The translations under genes and the position numbers were made by a program. This document shows positions 13,001 through 28,000 of a DNA stretch of 64,000 nucleotides, in pieces. The DNA is taken from positions 10,106,001 to 10,170,000 of the forward strand of contig NC_051124.1 in the NCBI RefSeq assembly GCF_014839805.1, written 5' to 3'. Below the pieces are notes generated by a model. The model was not told the origin of the DNA. It did no database searches and saw only the letters and a program-made list of their open reading frames with translations. This DNA is from Manduca sexta (taxonomy: Eukaryota > Arthropoda > Insecta > Lepidoptera > Sphingidae). Positions within the stretch are counted from its first letter, which is position 1. The number at the start of each line of letters is the position of its first letter.

Positions 13001-16000
13001 ACGGCATGGACGTAACACACACGGCGGAAAGTGGAAGCACCAGTGGCTTCTCTAACGACCCCCTCGGGTATAAAAAGTGTAACTGTGTGTGTGTCTGTTC
13101 TTCATACCTGCCAATCATACGTTCAATCAAAATTCATTTAATCCACATTATTTATGACCATTGAGCGTGCGCATAAGGCAATACCTGGCTACTTAAACAT
13201 ACTTATCCGTATTAGTTATCTTTATATACTCGTATAGGTGTTAATTTATAATTAGACATTTCCAACATAAGCTATATTGATGTGTAACTGTTGTTTTGCG
13301 AGATTCGAAGTTTTGGCTTTCGTCCACTGAGCACATCCGATGCAAGTGAAGCGTCATTCACTTATATGAGTTTTATTATGATCGTTTCATTACTAAATTA
13401 AACGCCTTGTTTTCCTTCGTAGAGGTAAACCAATACGTTTTCAAACGCTTTTAAATTATTTATAGTTTAACGTAAATTAGTCACCTCATTTGAATACACT
13501 GGAGTTTCTATTTGATAATGCCGTAGTGGGATTTAAAGTAGGGAAGTAAGAAGGTACAGGTACCGTGACCAGTCATCAAAATAAAAATACGAGTTTCAAA
13601 TCGAAAGATAAGGGTAAAGCACCCTATCCTATCTCTAATTGCGTAGCAATAATTTTAAGCCGAAATAATCAGCGACTTGTTATAACCACTTTTTACTGCT
13701 CACTATCAAACTCGATAAGGAAAATCGGGATTGTCACGAGAGACGATCATGCGCGGATTTCATGACACACCCGTGGTGCAAAATGTTTACAAATTTACTT
13801 ATCATTATCTTTTATAGACGTAAGCACTCCCTGGATAAAACTAAATTATTTTTAATTTACATAATATCTACCGTTGTTTTTTGTTCATTATCGTCGAAAC
13901 AGAACAGAAAATATTCTTGACTGTTTGCTATTTCATCACTAAGCATTACTTCTCTACGTATCATGGAATCATAATTTGTATTTGAATAAGAAAGTACTTT
14001 TAGAGTAAATACCCGTTTCTTTACTTTACTATGACTTATATCTTGTATCTCTTATCTTATATCTTGTGCAGTATTTCATCATCTACCGCTAAATGAACAT
14101 TCTTGCATTTTACTTAGTCTTAACGATCTATAATTCGGCTTATCCCTAATCGTTGATATCTCATCTCTAGTGACGATCACAGCCGACGTTCGTAACCGGT
14201 TAGTGGGTTGCCTTCAGCATGGTCGCTTTATTTTTAAGGGTTGAAAGTGCCTAATGTGCTCACCCAAATGTCCGGTCTGTATGTTCATGCCGACCCTTGC
14301 CAGGCTAACAAACGTGACGTTAAAAAAAATGCGACTACACTATTTTTAGGTATTTTAGTCCTTGAACCTATTTCAGTAATCATATTTTACTGACAAACGA
14401 GCTATTCGCAAAATTTTGATTGGGCGGTCTGAAAACATTGCAGACTTCATTCGTGTCAAAATTTCTCCCGTCAATTTAATTGATTTATCTTCGTACATTT
14501 TATTAGTTTAACACAAAGTTATTTTAGATGAATGAATTGTTGTTCCCAACATACGTGACACTTACGAGCGATGTACTAATAAATTAAATGACACCCCGGT
14601 TCGAAATACCTCGCACGGTAAGTGACTAATCAGATACAAGACCTACATCTGTCGAGCGTCTTGATACAAGTCTAAATACAGAACTCAATAATAAGCCAAC
14701 GTACTTGGTGAACGACGACTTGGTATTGAGAGAAACATCCAGAAATTTGGGAGTGATTTGTCATTTCGAAATTTCGAATTCAATTGATTCGTTAGGAGGT
14801 TGAGAACTAAAAGCTAGGATTATTCGGATATGAAAATGGTAAATTACTATTATTAAGATCCAAGGGCGAGGAAGGATCTTGCAAAATGCTAATGTTACTT
14901 TCCTTATTACTAACTAGGAGTTTTAGATAAAATCCTTTTTTAAAGATATTTCTTTAAACTATTTTGCTTCTGTTGGACTCTGGTATGTATATTTCTATTC
15001 CTCGTAAGTAGGTGTTATTGTGCAGTTCTATGAATTCCAGCGTGTAGGCGGCGCATCTTGTGAAAGCTCGGTTAATGTAAATATTGTGGATCTACGTATT
15101 TATAAATATTCGATCGCTTTAAATCTTCGTGATCGTGAATAAATCGATTTTACAGCGGAGCGTGGCATCGATATCGTTGCTATTTATATTGAAATACAAT
15201 AGGAATAATTAGCAGTAACCGAATATATATCATGATCACACGGCGCCAAAGTTTGCACATGTTGTGATCTAATATTTACTAGTTTATATATGGCAATATT
15301 TTATTGATATCTCATTGGGCTCGGACGAGTAATTGCGTGTCGTTAGTAAATAACTTAAATGTTCAATTTGGCGTAATACATTGAAGCACTTTTTTAATAG
15401 ACATTTATTGTAATCTGTTTTGTTGTCCAAATAAATTTACAAACTGTACCGGAGTAAGACAATTTAAAAAAGCTGAGTATTTAACGAAGCCTGAACCCAA
15501 AACATCGTTAAGGGGTTGATTTACGGCATATTTCATCAATAGCTACTTTTGGACCCAACGCGAAAATGGAGCAGTTCGTTAACAAGTTTACAGATGATTT
15601 TGTTCATTGTTTTATCCTAGACAAGAAGGTAGGCTAAAGATCTTTAATTGATTTCGGTCATTAGTCGAAGTGTCAAACAAATTCAACAATCTCAAAATGT
15701 ATTATTCATAGGAAACATTAATAAATAATAAAATATCAATCTTACCTGATGCACTGTATGAGACTCATTCTAGAGGCGGTCCTGGCGTGCCCTGCGCGTG
15801 CGCACTGCTGCACCTGGCAATTGTACGACATCAGCATACGATCTGCCTGCTTGCTGTATGCGAACATGGCGCCCATGGTACGCCTGTAGCCCCATTTTGC
15901 CTCCTGCGTACACTCCCAACATTACGGCATCCATCGCTTGTGTCAAGCAACGCGGGTTCGATTAGCGATCGTGTGCTGGATTGTTATCGAATTAATGGAA

Positions 16001-19000
16001 AAATCAATAAATATGCTTTAATTATGGACACTTTCGAAATGTATAAAATAGAGTTTATATTCCATAAAAAAAAAAAAACAAAATATAGAAGAGCTTAGTA
16101 AGTAGACTGCAACTTTCTTTTGAAACAAGCCAGCACGCGACCGCAGAAGCAACATAAAAAAATATATTAAAACATAATGAAACTAAAAACGGTTTACAAA
16201 GTTAGATAACACATTGGCTTAACTATCTAAATAACACTCTGTAATTATTTAGCACGATTCAACAAATATTTGAAATAATTTCACATCTACTCGAAACATT
16301 GTAAAATTTTACGTGGGTAGCCCTTTAACTAACTTATGTAATAATTTAGGAAAGAATACATACACAAAATTTTGAATAGAGTCGTATTACCAATATTATT
16401 GTAGTACTTGCATATATTTAAGGCTATCTATAGGTACTATTAAAAATTGGCAAGGGCAGCTGGAGCCAAAGGAAATTTTACAACTATAACCAACTACAGA
16501 GTTCGTGTACTAACAAGTTTTAACCCCTCCCCAGCGATATAAATGATGGGTTTATGTAAAAAGGTCGTGTCTACAACAAACATTTTATAAAACCAGATGT
16601 GCACCAGCTGCAAGGACCCCTGCGATCTTCACTTCACTTTACCATAGGTTTATACTATAATCAACGTTCTACGTCTATCGAGTCACAGCAAATATTGATT
16701 TTAGTATCGGCATAGCATAAACAAAATTAATACACAATTTTGATCAATATCATATAACAATATAATCAGCTATTTCGTCCACGCGGGCAAAGCCGTCTTT
16801 TTGCAATTACAGGCGTTCTAATAAAAGGCCATCTTTGGAAGCCGTATAGGTAAATAGGGGATTTTTTTTACGTATTTTTGATTTTTTATCTTTTAATTAT
16901 ACGATTATCAAAGCTGTCTTTCCATTAGAACGCCCGTAATTGCTAAAAGACGGGTATGCCTCACTAAACAGAATAGGGCATTCTTACTATGTTAGTATTG
17001 CGAACAGATTTTTGCCATCGCCAAAACGCGATTTCAGTGCAGCGATAGGTTGGAAATCGTAAGAACGCGATACAAACATAAACGAAGGCCACACTAGCAG
17101 ATTGCCGATACTAAAACTATAGTATGCGCTGCGGCCCATATCTAAAGTCTAAACAATAACACATCCACGTTTGCTAAATGATGATAATGTAGAAGCAAAC
17201 ACGTAGAGCTTTACACAAGTGATGGAAACAATATTGAGCGTTAATTAGGGCTTAATGTTTCCATACTGGCAACGCAAAATACATATTGGACAGATAAGAA
17301 ATATTACATTGGCTTATACCTTAACTTGGTGTATATTCAAATGCAGTCCTTTCATAGCCTGTGTTATATTACCTAACGTTCTGTATGAAATGAAATAATT
17401 TATTTGGACCTGTTGAATGTTATACATTATTTAGATTCCGTCAATATTAACTCTACCGCCAGTTTGTAAAGCAGTTGTCACCAGAGAAGAACGGGCAAGA
17501 CACTCTGGTGTTGCTCTTTTCAAAATCAGTTAAAGGATTAAATTACAGTACATGATGCACAGAAAAGAGAAAAATTACAATTGTTTTTTTTTATTGCTGT
17601 TTCGAGCAGTTCATTTCATTCTACTTAGTCTGGCCATAAATACTGTTACACTTAATTATAAAAAAATATTACATTTGAATTTCGAATCTGTCATTTTTAT
17701 ACGATTGTTCATTGTGTTTTCTCATTTTGGCGCCAATACATTGTAAAATATTTTGCGATATTAAAATGGTGTGGGGTGATAAAGAGAACCGAATCGCTGT
17801 GATAGCATTACACAAAGTAGGTATGGAGCCAAATGCAATTTTTAAAACTCTCCATACACTTGGTATTAGTAAAATGTTTGTGTACCGGGCTATTAATAGG
17901 TACAATGAGACCTCCTCTGTTTGTGACAGAAAAAGATCTGGCCGTCCACGTAGTGTTCGTACGAAAAAGGTGGTCAAAGCAGTAAGGGAAAGAATTCGAA
18001 GAAATCCTGTCCGAAAGCAAAAGATTTTATCTCGGGAAATGAAGATAGCACCTAGAACCATGTCGCGTATTTTAAAAGATGACTTAGGACTTGCAGCCTA
18101 TAAGAGACGCACTGGCCATTTCTTAACTGATAATTTAAAGAAGAATAGGGTGGTAAAATCGAAACAACTACTGAAGCGGTACGCAAAGGGAGGTCACAGA
18201 AAAATTTTGTTTACGGATGAGAAAATTTTTACAATTGAGCAACATTTTAACAAACAAAATGACCGTATTTATGCTCAAAGCTCTAAGGAAGCTTCCCAAT
18301 TAGTCGACAGAGTGCAACGTGGACATTATCCGACTTCAGTGATGGTTTGGTGGGGTGTTAGCTATGAAGGAGTGACTGAGCCATATTTTTGTGAAAAAGG
18401 TATCAAAACATCGGCACAAGTGTATCAAGATACCATTCTTGAGAAGGTAGTTAAGCCCCTTAACATCACCATGTTCAATAACCAAGTATGGTCCTTCCAG
18501 CAAGACTCGGCGCCGGGTCATAAAGCTCGGTCCACGCAGTCTTGGTTGGAATCGAACGTTTCGGACTTCATCAGAGCTGAAGACTGGCCGTCGTCTAGTC
18601 CCGATCTTAATCCGCTGGATTATGATTTGTGGTCAGTTTTAGAGAGTACAGCTTGCTCTAAACGCCATGATAATTTGGAGTCCCTAAAACAATCTATACG
18701 ATTGGCAGTGAAGAATTTTCCCATGGAAAGAGTGCGTGCTTCTATTGATAACTGGCCTCATCGTTTAAAGGACTGTATTGCAGCCAATGGAGACCACTTC
18801 GAATAAGCTTTTTATATTTTTAATTGTTTTATATTTATGTATTAAACTGACACACTGTAAAAGTAATAAATGTTATTTGCAGTTAACAATTTTCTTTTTT
18901 CTTTATTACAATATTTATGGCAAGACTAGGTATATTTGTATATAACAATCAACAATAATGTCCATCACCTTTAATGATGTTTGTGACGGAGTTTTTCCAC

Positions 19001-22000
19001 ATGATACTTATATAGAAACAATACTATAATATAAGCATCGTAATGTTACCTACTTATACTTTCCGTCTGGTCGAGGTAGGTTAAGTTCTTTATACATCGC
19101 CTGTAGTTATATAAATGCAATAAATATTTGACGATTCGCGTAGGCTAGCCATGTTTCGTACAAGGTACGACAGATCATTACTAAATAAAACTGGAAAACA
19201 TATAAAATTTTACGTGCAAGTAAACAATCTTGGATAGTTCATTATTCAGCTTTTACTTTGTAAGCCTGGACATCTTAGTATATCGAAATAATATACAACT
19301 CATAAACGTTGGTAACCTTGGCTATATTGTTTCTAGATGCATCTTTAAAGTCAATACTTCTTTAATTAAATTAATCGTGTTTCAGAGTTAGCAATATGAG
19401 CACCAACCCGACAGAAGCCCTTAGTAAGGAAAGACCAAGGCGTAAAACAATAAAAAACAAACAAATCCAACATTTGCAATGCAGTTAAGACTCCCGTATT
19501 TAATGCAATATAATCTTTAATCATAATGCAACAAGGTATGTATAATCTAGTCCACAAATAGCGTGTTTGTGTGACTAAAGGATGAAGCACACAGTAATTG
19601 TGAGAGACGTGATTGCTCACGCTATCTGTCTACCTTCAGTCATAGTAACTGCGGAAAATAACCATCCAATCAATAAAGAAGCTTGACAACATAATGAAAT
19701 CTCCCATGAAATTGATTCATTCTGATAACGGCCTGTCCTAGTCTGTGTGACGCAGTTGTGGCAAAATTGCTCAAAATGTATGGCTTGATAACAAGTGCTT
19801 TGATTATGACGTTGATTGTTTTTGAATGGGATTGTGCGAGTCAATTGCGCTTTCGTCAGATCAAGAAGTTACATTTTCAATTGAAACAATAGTAGATGTT
19901 ACTATTATACCTAGTAACCGTGTCGATCCAAAAACCTTGTAAGAAGTATATTGAATTCTAGGCAATCTAAATGAAATAATGAAATTTTGTGAGAGATGAT
20001 AATACTTATTAACATTGTTTCTATAATGAAACAAGCTACGAAAAAAGTATTAATAAGGAAGATTAATAAATAGACGACCATCTCTCCACAGATCGCATCT
20101 TATCTACGAACAGTTGCGACACACGTGGGATTGTCAATAAGAGAGATTTCTCCAAAGTACATAATTATTCAAGGCTTACTGTTGAATAAAAATGACATAA
20201 AGTAAAGAAATAATTAGAAGAACATCTATCATCAGCCTACATCTACTGACGAACACATTAATAGTATTAACCACGACTATAAACCACATGATTAGCGGTA
20301 TATCATCCAAGTTATTATCCTTCAATAAATTACACTTTACGCTTTAATTTGTGAGTTAATTAAGCATATCTTTGATAAACTTAGAACTCATCAATATATA
20401 TTAACACCTCTCCCGACAGAATCATCTGCATCGTAGGAAGCTTGAACACACAATACGTATTTAATTCCAAGATCTATCACCATCTATACTTAGGTATGTT
20501 TATCTCGTCGTGTTTCAATCTAACACCATCTACATATTATACTTAGGTATGCATGTATAGCTCGTCTAGTTTCAGTTAGCATACTTTCTCTGACCTAATT
20601 GCTAAAGAATCTATATTTAACAATAGTTCGACTTGCAAAATTAGAGCGGAATGTTTGTCGAACTTAGATCCCAACGAAAAATTGCGGATAACTCAAGTAT
20701 GTAAATCTTTTTTAAACCTGTTTGAGCAACCAATACGCTACACATTGAACAATGGAGCCTGTGAACTGTACAGTGAAAGTTACTTGAACATAACTAGTGT
20801 ATTCAATAAACAAGTAGTCGTAACAAGAAAGTGAGAAATGGTTATAATAATAGTGCAAGGGTTTTTATTATTCAATGTGTTGGGAACAGAAAATAATTAC
20901 CTACAATTAATATACCAAGTAAGTTACTTTAGGCCAGACGTGAAATTGATTAAACAAATTATACCTAATATAGTCCTTATTTGTACACAAATCTATATTT
21001 ATACGTTCGGTTTGGAATAGTAATAACTAAATACTGTTTTTAGTAATTCGCCCATCGCAAAACGTTATGAAGTGGGCGAAAGAGTAATGACTGTCTTGCA
21101 GTGTAGCGACTAGTCACGGACCGTAATCCGAGTTTTCGTATACGTATATATGGCAAAAACTTAGCAATGAAGTACCCAACGCGGTACCCTCCCAACACTA
21201 TGGTGTCTTCAGTTCACATAAAACAATGCACATGTCTGAGAATATATTTACATACTGGATATTCGTGTTAGGTAACAAATTATGCTTAAAAAATAATAAA
21301 CTAGTTTTTAAAGTTATTGAAAATATGTATAATAACTGTAAATTAACGAACACATGCAATAGATGAGATTTTTTAAATGAGAATCATTTTACACGAAGAT
21401 AGTTGTTACTACTAGATAGAGAAAGAATGTTTGGGAGCAGCAGGCTGGAAAAGATATCAAAAGTGATTGAGGTACAGAAATGGGTTTGTCAGTACGAATC
21501 ATGGACTCTCCTTAATATCAATACATCTCTTAGATATGTGAGATGTGGAACAGGATATTCACGGATGATTAATCCATGATGTGAAATGTGGATAATCTGA
21601 TAAACGACGAGCCTCTTCACGCTGTATCTCACTTATATGATAAAGATCAAAACAAGATCTGCGCAATATTGAATAAAATAAGTTAGATGGAATACTATGT
21701 AGTAGGCCACACAATTCTAAATTTAGTTTGCCTTAGAATGAGATAGGATCAAAAAGATATCAGGCGAACGCAAAGCACTAAAACCAAATTATATAATAGA
21801 GACAAAAATATTCATGTTAGATCGATATTAACACTCGAGCTCAAGTAGAAGTCACATTTTGACATACATTATGCAGATATCTCAGCACTCCAAAAACAAG
21901 ACCATCACACGAAAGTGTTCTGCGTGCATTGTGCATACATGTTGCATAACATATTGCCGTTATTCAATAACCATGCACTCTTGATATAGAACGGCCTTGC

Positions 22001-25000
22001 AGCTCCTTTAGCGTCAATATCTAAACGACATTGCACAAGGTCATTTAATCTTCGCTCGCACTTACGCAATATATAACATGCTATATATTTGTTATTTAAT
22101 TTACCATTTGACAAGACATTCTACGCATTGTCGACTATTAGTCTGTTGTATATTACAGTAGGAACTAGGATCTTGTAACAAGGTCTAACAGCGTTAAGTT
22201 AATCTTCTAACTTTACTGTGATTATTATTTCTTATTTAAATTCAGGAATTCGGAAGTTGCTTTGTATATTTAATTGTTGCCGTTTGGACACCTTGTAGCT
22301 ATAAAATTTGGCATAAGCTTCGTTCGTGATTTAACTTGAGCATAAAACGACACAAAAGTAGCGTAACATGATTTTTTTTAAATAAAATAATGTTTTTTGA
22401 AGATAATTCGAGCTGTACTTAATAGACGGTAAAATTTACAGGATAGGTAAAAAAGTCCCGATAAAAAATAATAACGAAGAAAATCGCAATATCCCGATTC
22501 AGACTTTTTCTTTGCTCTAATTGCTCCAAAAGAATATTTTTCGAACATGTGGAATGTGGTGATAATCGTGGACCACACATCAAAAATATATTGGAGATAC
22601 CGAAAAGGTGATATAAATCTATAAGGATTAAAATCATCTGATGTTATAGATCATGAATTAATAAAGAGTTTAAAATTAGATTGTGATTTGAGTTGATTTA
22701 TCTGACGCGGAGATCGAAGTCAAAACATCACGAAAGTTCAAACAGTTCACTTTTCATGATTTTTAAAGTCAATATAAAGTCAAATCAAGTGTAAAAATAT
22801 AACTGTCTTGAACGATAGCTAACATCACGATATGATCTAAAATGGAAAATATGGAAATTTTATTCCAAAGAATAACAATTTTATTAGCATAAAGATGTAA
22901 GAATCAAGAGATAACGGTATCTTCGTTCAAACATTAGACATATCGTTGAAGAGAACACTTCTGAAGTATTCGAAACAGGACCATCCTACTGGCTCAGAAT
23001 TGTTCTACACCCAGGGAAATTAAAATAAACACAAATATTTGTCACTTGCTCATGCGGCGCCTAAAACAGATCACTATGGAGATCTTGGCTCAACATCGAT
23101 CATATGTCTCTAAAACGTCCCAAGTACAATAGTAAAATTGTATGTTCATAACAAAAAGTGATTTTTCTTGGCTTACAAGTAGGCATTTGGACAGACGCCA
23201 ATGCCGGGTCACCAGCTAAATAATTTCTCTTTGATTTGTGGCGAGATATAAATATATAAAGCATGGTTCGTATTTACATGTTTACTTGACGAGAGATGAA
23301 TGACAGACGTCTGGGCTTTAATAGTGATAATGTTCTGCCAGACGGATTCGTATCTCGCTTGTTCGACTTGATATTTTTCGACAGTAGTTCATAAGACAAA
23401 ATAAATTGACATTTTCGACGAGTATTTAAAAAACATATCATAGAAAATAATTTATTAAGCAATTTAGATTGCAGCAATTTAGACTTGCATTTACCATATA
23501 AACAATCATGGCAAGCTGATTTCTGCAAACGTTGAAGCTTGCAGTACTTGCGGCAAGTTATGTGTACTTAAAGAACTATTGAAATATTGTTGCTAGGATA
23601 TATTCGCATCTTGAACTTACTTGCTTGAACAATTAGGCGTTATATTAATTGGACTGTATATAACATAAAGTTTCTAGTAGAAAAGACACAAAGATCGTGA
23701 GACTTTTTAAGTAATACTACAATAGATCATTTAAATTATACGTTTAAACTGTTTTCTATACAGCAAACAATAAAATATATCGAAAATAGTACCGAGTATT
23801 TACAAAAAAACTATTTAAGTCTACTCAAACATCTACTTGGTCTACCTCGACAAGATACATGCGACATAGTTTCATTAGCCTGCAGCGGGCAACCTTACTT
23901 AGGTCGTCGGCCCGATCGGTTAAGGGAAGTCCCACACCCACCGGTGAAGTCTAATAATTTAAAACTTGTTTACTTACAAGTAAAAATGCAAGAATCTGTC
24001 CCAACTAACAACACACGACCCCCAACAGTCGAGATACGAGGTTTCAAGTCATTAGAGCCAAAGTGTATCGAAATATAACATGACGATTAGATAATATACG
24101 TCTGATTTTTACGCCTTGGAATATGTAAATAACAAATCAGGATCCCGAACGAGTTTCTGTTGCTAGTTCCGATAAAAATCAAGAACAATTTTCAACTGTT
24201 TATTATGCAACGTTTTGTTTACTTTGTCGACATAATACTCTTTTTTATAACCGTTTAACCGAGAACACTGCAATATGTAACTAGAATTACTAAAATAGAT
24301 TTGTTGGTATCAAAATCAATAAAACAGAGCTTGCATAGCAGTTGGCATGGCTGGGTTTCAAGTTGCATGTAAGTGGTATTTTTGAATAAATAAGCTATGG
24401 TAGCTAGCTTAGTACAAATTTCTTTTTAATATTAGTAAGAAAACTGGCGATAATTAATACATACAAAATATGTACACAGAACTATTATGAATTTGTTTTC
24501 CTTACTTGAAAGATCGTTCGAAGTCCGGGCATCGCCTGAGCAAGATTTATTTGATAGCATATTTTTAAAATTTGGAACTCAACTGGGCATTATTTTATGT
24601 CCGTCTTCATTCTAAATATAAGTTAAATTAATTTATAAGTTTCAGGTGGTATTTTGTACCCATGAGTTAGACAAAATATGTAAATTAGCTTTCATAAATA
24701 AAACTATCGCATCCCTTTGCAGATATAAAGTGATATGCGAATCATTGGGTCTGTAACCCAGTGGCGAAGGGTGACATTTTCGAAAAGGGCAACATGTAGG
24801 TACTAAAAATATGCATAAATGTGATTTGAAAATTGTTACAATGATAATTAGATTTTACATAAGTTACAAAAGGGAAGCCGGTAGGAATCGGGATATATCG
24901 ACCCTTCGCCACTGCTGTAACCTTCGCGATCCAACCGAAACTCGTTCGTTATCGCCAACTGAGTCAAACCACCACTCTCCCGTCAATTATAATCTATGCA

Positions 25001-28000
25001 AACCTTGACTTTGAAATTTATTAAGTATTTAACTATTTCAGTTTTTACTGCGCCATCGTGTTTGTTTACAAAATGTCTGCTGGCTCAACGTATAGACTAC
25101 TTTGTAGTCCAATCAATATCAGTAACGGTAAGTTGCAACATTATTTCCTGCCCGGCTCTGAATAAACCATTATCAGAACTGCGATAATGAACGTAACAAG
25201 TAAATAACGCTAAATTTTCTACCAATTAAAATCTATAAATAGACTGGTAAACATGCTCAAGTGTACGTTGTGCGTACATTTTATTATCTTGTTGTCTAAA
25301 TTCTGACAAGCGATATGTTGTTCAATACCTACTTTTTAAGGACATGTGCTATCAGGATAAAACCTTAACGAGATTGTTTAAATTCTGACAAGCGAGATGT
25401 TCTTCAATACCTACTTGTTAAGGGCATGTGCTAAACGAGATAAAACCTTAACGAGTTTGATTGAATTCTGACAAGCGAGATGTTCTTCAATACCTACTTG
25501 TTAAGGGCATGTGCTATCGGGATAAAACCTTAACGAGATTGTATAAATTCTGACAAGCGAGATGTTCTTCAATACCTACTTTTTAAGGGCATGTGCTATC
25601 AGGATAAAACCTTAACGGGTTTGTTGAAATTCTGACAAGCGAGATGTTCTTCAAAACCTACTTGTTAAGGGCATGTGCTAAACGAGATAAAACCTTAACG
25701 AGTTTGATTGAATTCTGACAAGCGAGATGTTCTTCAATACCTACTTGTTAAAGTCATGTGCTATTAAGAAACAACCGTAACGAGTTTCAACTGCTATATA
25801 AGAATGTATATTTCGTGTTATTATATAATTTTGCAAATTCATTTGTAATATTTGTATCAGTTGTAAAATAGCTATGGCCAAAACAAATACATAACACTAT
25901 TTTTTGCATGAAGCTGAAGGCACCATAAATACTTATTTAAGTACAAATTCGAAACCTTGGGTTTCAGTTGTAATAATCTAAATGATATTCTAATTTTATA
26001 ACTATTCCATACGATATTATTCACTTAAACCTTAATTGCTCCCTTAAGCAATAGAATTTTAGACCAATAAATCTATTGAACTTTAATATTTATTTGAAAC
26101 TACAAACGAATTCAATCAAATCGATAACCGATAATGTAATCAGACGCATTTTTGTATCGCATAACGCGTTAGATACGGTATCGAGTTAAGTTTACAACTC
26201 ATAATCAATCGACAGTAGGTATTGTACATAACGAGTTATCTACAAACATAAAGAATCCAATCGCCGATAAAGTAAACATTGGGGGCAACTCTTATGTATG
26301 GATTGCTCAGTAAAAATTACAAGCTTTTTACTATGTGAGAAGTAGGGAATCCAATTTTGTTTTTCTCGTATTCGCGAGACTGGTTTCCTGGTCTCGCGAG
26401 ATCAGCGTTTAGTCTAAAATTTCGCGAGATTGCATTCCCTAGTGAGAAGTTATTTTGAATTGAGATGTAGCAATAAAATTACAGCTTTTATTTTCAAAAG
26501 TATGATTAGAAAGAATATGGCCTTAAGTACAAAACTGATCTAATTCGCCAAATTCATCCAAGGTTAAATCCATTCAAGTAAGTAAAAATAGGGAAAACAA
26601 CAAACAATGATAAAAACATTATATAACCTAATACCCGTCTACACTACGTCGGTAAAGTTTAAACTATATGTCCGTGTGAAGTAAACACAGAATGCTTTGA
26701 AAACACTATATTTACACAAACAGAAAAATGACCATACAATAAAATGCTTTATGAGCATTTAATTGCATAACGCCTGGAACTAGACGGAAAAAATACTTTA
26801 CGATCTGTCCATTAAAATATATTAATTCTAAGTTGTATACTAAACTTCTTAATCGTTATATTTACCTGATGTTTAGGTATTTTAGAACAGATCTTCTTCG
26901 CATTAGAAGCACTGTCGGAGGGCGGCGGCTGTGATGGCGGCACACCGACCCCCTTGGACGACTGTAGTCTAGTCTTAACAACTTCCAGTGGACATGTCAC
27001 TACGGCGCCCGCTGTGCCCGCCACACTGGAAAGGAACAACCAAATCTTGAGATCCAGCTTTGTTTCGCTCTCAAGTCATCAGCGATTTAAGATTAACCGC
27101 TTAGAATGACGGAATCTATCTACTATCTGCTCAGTTTTCTGGATTTAATCAGCAAAACTATTATAATATGCACAGATGACAAAACTCCCGTATCTTTGCA
27201 CGGAGTTTCACTTGGAAACCAGCGGCGATTGGCATTGGTAACAGGCGACTAATATAACAAAATTCGCCACTTTGTTTGACAGAACTGGATTTACAGTCAG
27301 GTTCTCTTGGTGATTTAGGTACGGACTCAGCACAAATAATAAATAACACGAATATTACAGAATTATCATAAATAAGATACGCAGTGGCGGCGTGACCTGT
27401 TTATTGCAAAATCAACACACTTACATCCAGCAATAAAGGAATTCAATTAGATTTTTTTGGAAAACGAAAATTTTTCGTGCTCCCCCTCCGGGTCGGATAC
27501 CATTGAAAATACGGATTGCCTACACCCTCCGACTATTTTTTTCAAAACTAGATGCGACATCTAAAGAACTTAATAGTCCAAATGCAATGAAATGGTTAGT
27601 TAATCATTATGACAAGCATTGCCAGCGGACTGGAAAATGCCAGTTAATGATGTAAATTACACCCATGCTATAGCTATAAGTATGTGGCCAATTTAGACAG
27701 ATTTATTAACATGCATTAACAGATCTAATGGGCTTTAAATTTGCGCACAATTTGGTCGTGCGGAAGTGATTTGCGTCCGAATGTAAACAAATAGAGGAGA
27801 CGTTTGGAGAATTCAAATTCCTTTGCCTTTTTCGAAAACATGGCACATTTCATGTATCTATGAAATGAGCTTCCAATTGTAAAGTGCAAAAATCTAATTT
27901 TTTTACTGTTTTATGAGTCGGATATAATACATAGTACATAATAGAAGTCATTTTTTAAAAGAATGTATGATAAAAAATATTATTGTTCTGATTTTCGTTA

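Larger units (their letters stand above)
17624..18930 (+). mobile_element. Full-length maT-type mariner (DD37D) transposon
   Basis: 1307 bp between TA duplications (17622-17623 and 18931-18932). Imperfect 27-bp terminal inverted repeats, starting CTTAGTCTGGCCATAAATAC on the left and CCTAGTCTTGCCATAAATAT read inwards on the right, match at 22 of 27 positions. It carries one intact transposase gene. It lies in Rim2 intron 2, antisense to Rim2. Size, TA target and DD37D spacing place it in the maT clade of Tc1/mariner. Confidence 0.93.

Noticed and set aside
15950..15965. GGTTCGATTAG resembling a B box
   Set aside because: No A box or tRNA fold around it.
17712..17765. Upstream in-frame ATG of the mariner transposase
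   Set aside because: The 18 extra residues do not resemble maT N-termini; translation most likely begins at 17766.
25298..25785. Regular repeats considered as a CRISPR array
   Set aside because: Units are directly contiguous with no variable spacers and the genome is eukaryotic; this is a tandem repeat.
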